A stretch of 8,001 bases of DNA from Pseudomonadota bacterium (lineage in GTDB: Bacteria > Pseudomonadota > Gammaproteobacteria > Xanthomonadales > Xanthomonadaceae), in NCBI GenBank assembly GCA_023423605.1, contig JAFAFF010000090.1, positions 1 through 8,001 of the forward strand, in the 5' to 3' direction. Below the pieces are notes generated by a model, which was given only the letters and a program-made list of their open reading frames with translations, was not told the origin of the DNA and ran no database searches. Shown piece after piece: positions 6,372 through 8,001 of this stretch. Within the stretch, counting starts at the first letter, position 1. Each line of letters starts with the position of its first letter. The translations under genes were made by a program, and so were the position numbers.

Positions 6372-7547
6372 TCAGGATGCCGGCGTGAGCTTCAGCAGGC
6401 GCGCCTTGTTGCCATCTTCCAGCACCCACACGGCGCCATCGGGGCCCTGTTCCACCTCGCGGATGCGTGCGCCCATGTTGAAACGCTCGGCCTCGCGCGC
6501 GCTGTCGCCGTCGAATGCGATGCGCACCAGCGACTGCGAGGACAGCCCGCCGATGAAACCGCTGCCCTTCCACTGCGGGAACAGGTCGCCGCTGTAGATC
6601 AGCAGGCCTGCCGGCGAAATGACCGGATTCCAGGTCACCTTCGGCGCGGCGAATTCGGGCCGTGTGTCGTGGTCGGGAATCGGCCGGCCATCGTAGTGGT
6701 CGCCGTTGGAAACCACCGGGTAGCCGTAGTTCGCACCGCGTTCGATCAGGTTCAGTTCATCGCCGCCGGCCGGACCCATCTCATGCACCCACAGGCGCCC
6801 CTCGCCATCGAAGGCGATGCCCAGCATGTTGCGGTGCCCCAGCGACCACACCTGGGCGGCCACGCCGCCCTGCGAGGCGAAGGGATTGTCCGACGGCACG
6901 CTGCCGTCGTCGTTCAGGCGGATGATCTTGCCGAGGTTGCTGGCCATGTCCTGCGCCGGCGTGAACTTCTGCCGCTCGCTGGATGTGATCCACAGCTTGC
7001 CGTCGGCTCCGAACGCGATGCGATGACCATAATGGCCCCCGCCGCTGACCTTGGGCACCTGGCGCCAGATCACCGCCAGATCCTGCAACGATCCGCTGCC
7101 ATCTTCGGCCAGCACCAGCCTGGCGCGTGCCACCGCCGCACCGCGTGTATCGTTGCTGCCTTCTTCCGCAAAGCTCAGGTATACCAGCTGGTTATTGGCG
7201 AAATCCGGATGCAGCACGACGTCGCCGAAGCCGCCCTGGCCACCGTAGGCCACCTTCGGCCCGCCGGTGATTTCATGCTTGCCGCCGCTGGCGATATCCA
7301 GATGCTGCAGGCGGCCGCGCTTTTCAGTGACCAGCAGGCTGCCGTCCGGCAGGAAAGTCATCGCCCAGGGCTCATCGAAGGTGGCGATTTCAGTGGACTG
7401 GAAGGGCCGTCCCGGCTGCCCGGCATCGGCCGTCCTCGTGGCGGTGGCGGCCGGCGCCGAGCGGTCCGGGCCGGCGGCACCACAGGCAGTCGTGGCCAGT
7501 GCGGGGGTCAATCCGATGGCGAGGGTAAGCAGCAACTTGCGGGTCAT
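6372..7547 (-). CDS. PQQ-dependent aldose sugar dehydrogenase (YliI/Asd-like), exported
   Basis: The 391-residue protein belongs to the soluble PQQ-glucose dehydrogenase family (COG2133), six-bladed beta-propellers that oxidise aldoses to lactones in the periplasm with PQQ and calcium. Typical segments are [15 protein letters not shown] (66-80), [15 protein letters not shown] (102-116), [19 protein letters not shown] (169-187), where H172 is the likely catalytic base, [11 protein letters not shown] (237-247) and [14 protein letters not shown] (255-268). R239 and N240 match the PQQ-contacting Arg-Asn pair of the family. The N-terminus is an export signal: LATTAC (17-22) is a poor lipobox, and ALA (16-18) could be a signal peptidase I site, so it is either a lipoprotein or free in the periplasm. 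The ATG at 7547-7545 follows GGAG (7557-7554) by six bases. No PQQ synthesis genes are in the window, so the cofactor source is unknown. The substrate is inferred from the family. Confidence 0.9.
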   Translation of the reverse strand: MTRKLLLTLAIGLTPALATTACGAAGPDRSAPAATATRTADAGQPGRPFQSTEIATFDEPWAMTFLPDGSLLVTEKRGRLQHLDIASGGKHEITGGPKVAYGGQGGFGDVVLHPDFANNQLVYLSFAEEGSNDTRGAAVARARLVLAEDGSGSLQDLAVIWRQVPKVSGGGHYGHRIAFGADGKLWITSSERQKFTPAQDMASNLGKIIRLNDDGSVPSDNPFASQGGVAAQVWSLGHRNMLGIAFDGEGRLWVHEMGPAGGDELNLIERGANYGYPVVSNGDHYDGRPIPDHDTRPEFAAPKVTWNPVISPAGLLIYSGDLFPQWKGSGFIGGLSSQSLVRIAFDGDSAREAERFNMGARIREVEQGPDGAVWVLEDGNKARLLKLTPAS

Positions 7548-7563
7548 GGGTATCTCCAGGCGG

Positions 7564-7612
7564 GGATGCGGATGGCCAAACGCATCCTGTATACCACCTG
7601 GGGCAGGCCTGC
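7564..7612. promoter_or_regulatory. Two dyads flanking the candidate -10 box
   Basis: A perfect seven-base inverted repeat GGATGCG (7564-7570) and CGCATCC (7581-7587), separated by ten bases, lies directly downstream of the candidate -10 box of the aldose dehydrogenase gene. A perfect ten-base palindrome GCAGGCCTGC (7603-7612) lies just upstream of it. Either could be a regulator site; the first could also fold in the mRNA leader if transcription starts further upstream. No known regulator is recognised. Confidence 0.35.
7588..7593 (-). promoter_or_regulatory. Candidate -10 box of the aldose dehydrogenase gene
   Basis: On the minus strand TATACA at 7593-7588 resembles a -10 box (four of six consensus bases), about 40 bases upstream of the ATG. 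The best -35 candidate, CTGATG at 7617-7612 with an 18-base spacer, is weak (three of six). The call rests mainly on the AT-rich island in GC-rich sequence and on position. Confidence 0.35.
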
Positions 7613-7645
7613 ATCAGCCTTGCGCACTACCAGGCGCGCGGTGAA

Positions 7646-7686
7646 GCACGGGATCCGTGCGGGCAGTGGCGTTCAGGCGTGCCTGA
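7646..7686. repeat. Two further short inverted repeats
   Basis: GCACGG/CCGTGC with loop GAT occupies 7646-7660, and TCAGGC/GCCTGA with a two-base centre occupies 7673-7686. Both are perfect. They lie between the terminator hairpin at 7693-7712 and the promoter region of the aldose dehydrogenase gene, in sequence with no reading frame I can support. Confidence 0.35.
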
Positions 7687-7692
7687 CGAAGA

Positions 7693-7712
7693 AGCCGGCC
7701 CGAAGGCCGGCT
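7693..7712 (-). terminator. UUCG-loop terminator of the minus-strand gene at 7742-8001
   Basis: On the minus strand AGCCGGCC-TTCG-GGCCGGCT forms a perfect eight-base stem closed by the extra-stable C(UUCG)G tetraloop. It is followed by TCTTCGTC, a short pyrimidine-rich tail with few T residues. It begins about 30 bases after the stop codon of the partial gene on the right and faces the right way to end its transcript before the aldose dehydrogenase gene. Confidence 0.7.
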
Positions 7713-7741
7713 CCATCCATCGCGCGCCGCCGCTGGCCTGG

Positions 7742-8001
7742 TCAGGTGCCGCGCGGTGTGCCCTTGTCCAGATGGCCCAGGCGCGGATCCACATTGAGTG
7801 CATCCTCCCAGCCGCGCTTCACCGCGTGGCGCGCCTGCGTCCATTCCAGACGACTCTGGCCACGTTCGGTTGCCCAGCGCGTTTCCAGCTCGCGCTCAAC
7901 GTCCTCGTAGGCGCGGATCATGTCCTGCGCACGCGACTGGTGACCGAGGCGGTAGGCCGGTTCGTATTCGTCGAAGGACAGGTCGCTGTCGTAGTAAGGC
8001 T
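7742..8001 (-). CDS. Conserved protein of unknown function, C-terminal part
   Basis: The minus strand from 7999 to the TGA at 7744-7742 encodes 85 residues; the start lies beyond the window. The sequence is strongly charged and rich in aromatic residues: YYDSDLSFDEYEPAYRLG (2-19), MIRAYEDVERELETRW (27-42), SRLEWTQARHAVKRGWEDAL (49-68), then a short tail ending in TPRGT. Its pattern of PAYRxG, a W at the end of a charged helix, and WxxAR...W recalls a group of small soluble bacterial proteins annotated only as hypothetical or stress-related; this is memory, not a search result. No signal or membrane segment is seen in the visible part. It is coding because the frame is open to the edge, uses G/C at third positions like its neighbours, and is followed by a terminator. 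Function is not known. Confidence 0.8.
   Translation of the reverse strand, partial: PYYDSDLSFDEYEPAYRLGHQSRAQDMIRAYEDVERELETRWATERGQSRLEWTQARHAVKRGWEDALNVDPRLGHLDKGTPRGT

Noticed and set aside
6336..7910. A 524-codon plus-strand open frame across the aldose dehydrogenase gene
   Set aside because: It is longer than the real gene but is antisense to a protein with full family motifs, runs through the terminator hairpin, and lacks recognisable domains.

Overview
The window is high-GC bacterial chromosome with tightly packed, ordinary gene content. Protein sequences, the divergent rpsU/tsaD arrangement, and a GTAG-headed palindrome of the type scattered through Stenotrophomonas genomes all point to Xanthomonadaceae, most likely Stenotrophomonas. 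That assignment is inferred from remembered family features, not from a search.

Layout, left to right. (1) Positions 1-68, minus strand: the first 22 codons of rpsU (ribosomal protein bS21), with a clear promoter and a leader hairpin. (2) Divergent from it, tsaD (tRNA t6A synthesis), with an extended -10 box almost touching its ATG. (3) A gap of about 277 bp with inverted repeats, then folB (folate synthesis). (4) A YbdG/MscM-type mechanosensitive channel whose stop codon lies inside the GTAG palindrome. (5) A cytoplasmic family GH3 beta-glucosidase preceded by a promoter and a textbook LacI-family operator. (6) A small outer-membrane-type lipoprotein of unknown function. (7) Convergent to it, an exported PQQ-dependent aldose dehydrogenase (YliI/Asd type) on the minus strand. 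(8) A region of about 194 bp rich in inverted repeats, including a UUCG-loop terminator. (9) The C-terminal 85 codons of an uncharacterised conserved protein on the minus strand, cut by the window end.

The genes do not form one pathway. The left part is translation and housekeeping (bS21, t6A modification, folate). The middle is osmotic protection. The right part has two sugar-related activities: intracellular release of glucose from beta-glucosides under probable LacI-type control, and periplasmic oxidation of aldoses. No mobile element, CRISPR array, tRNA/rRNA gene or defence system is visible. I found no convincing undescribed system. The most useful leads are regulatory: the operator on the GH3 gene, the possibly leaderless tsaD transcript, the stop-codon-overlapping GTAG palindrome, and the dyads around the aldose dehydrogenase promoter.
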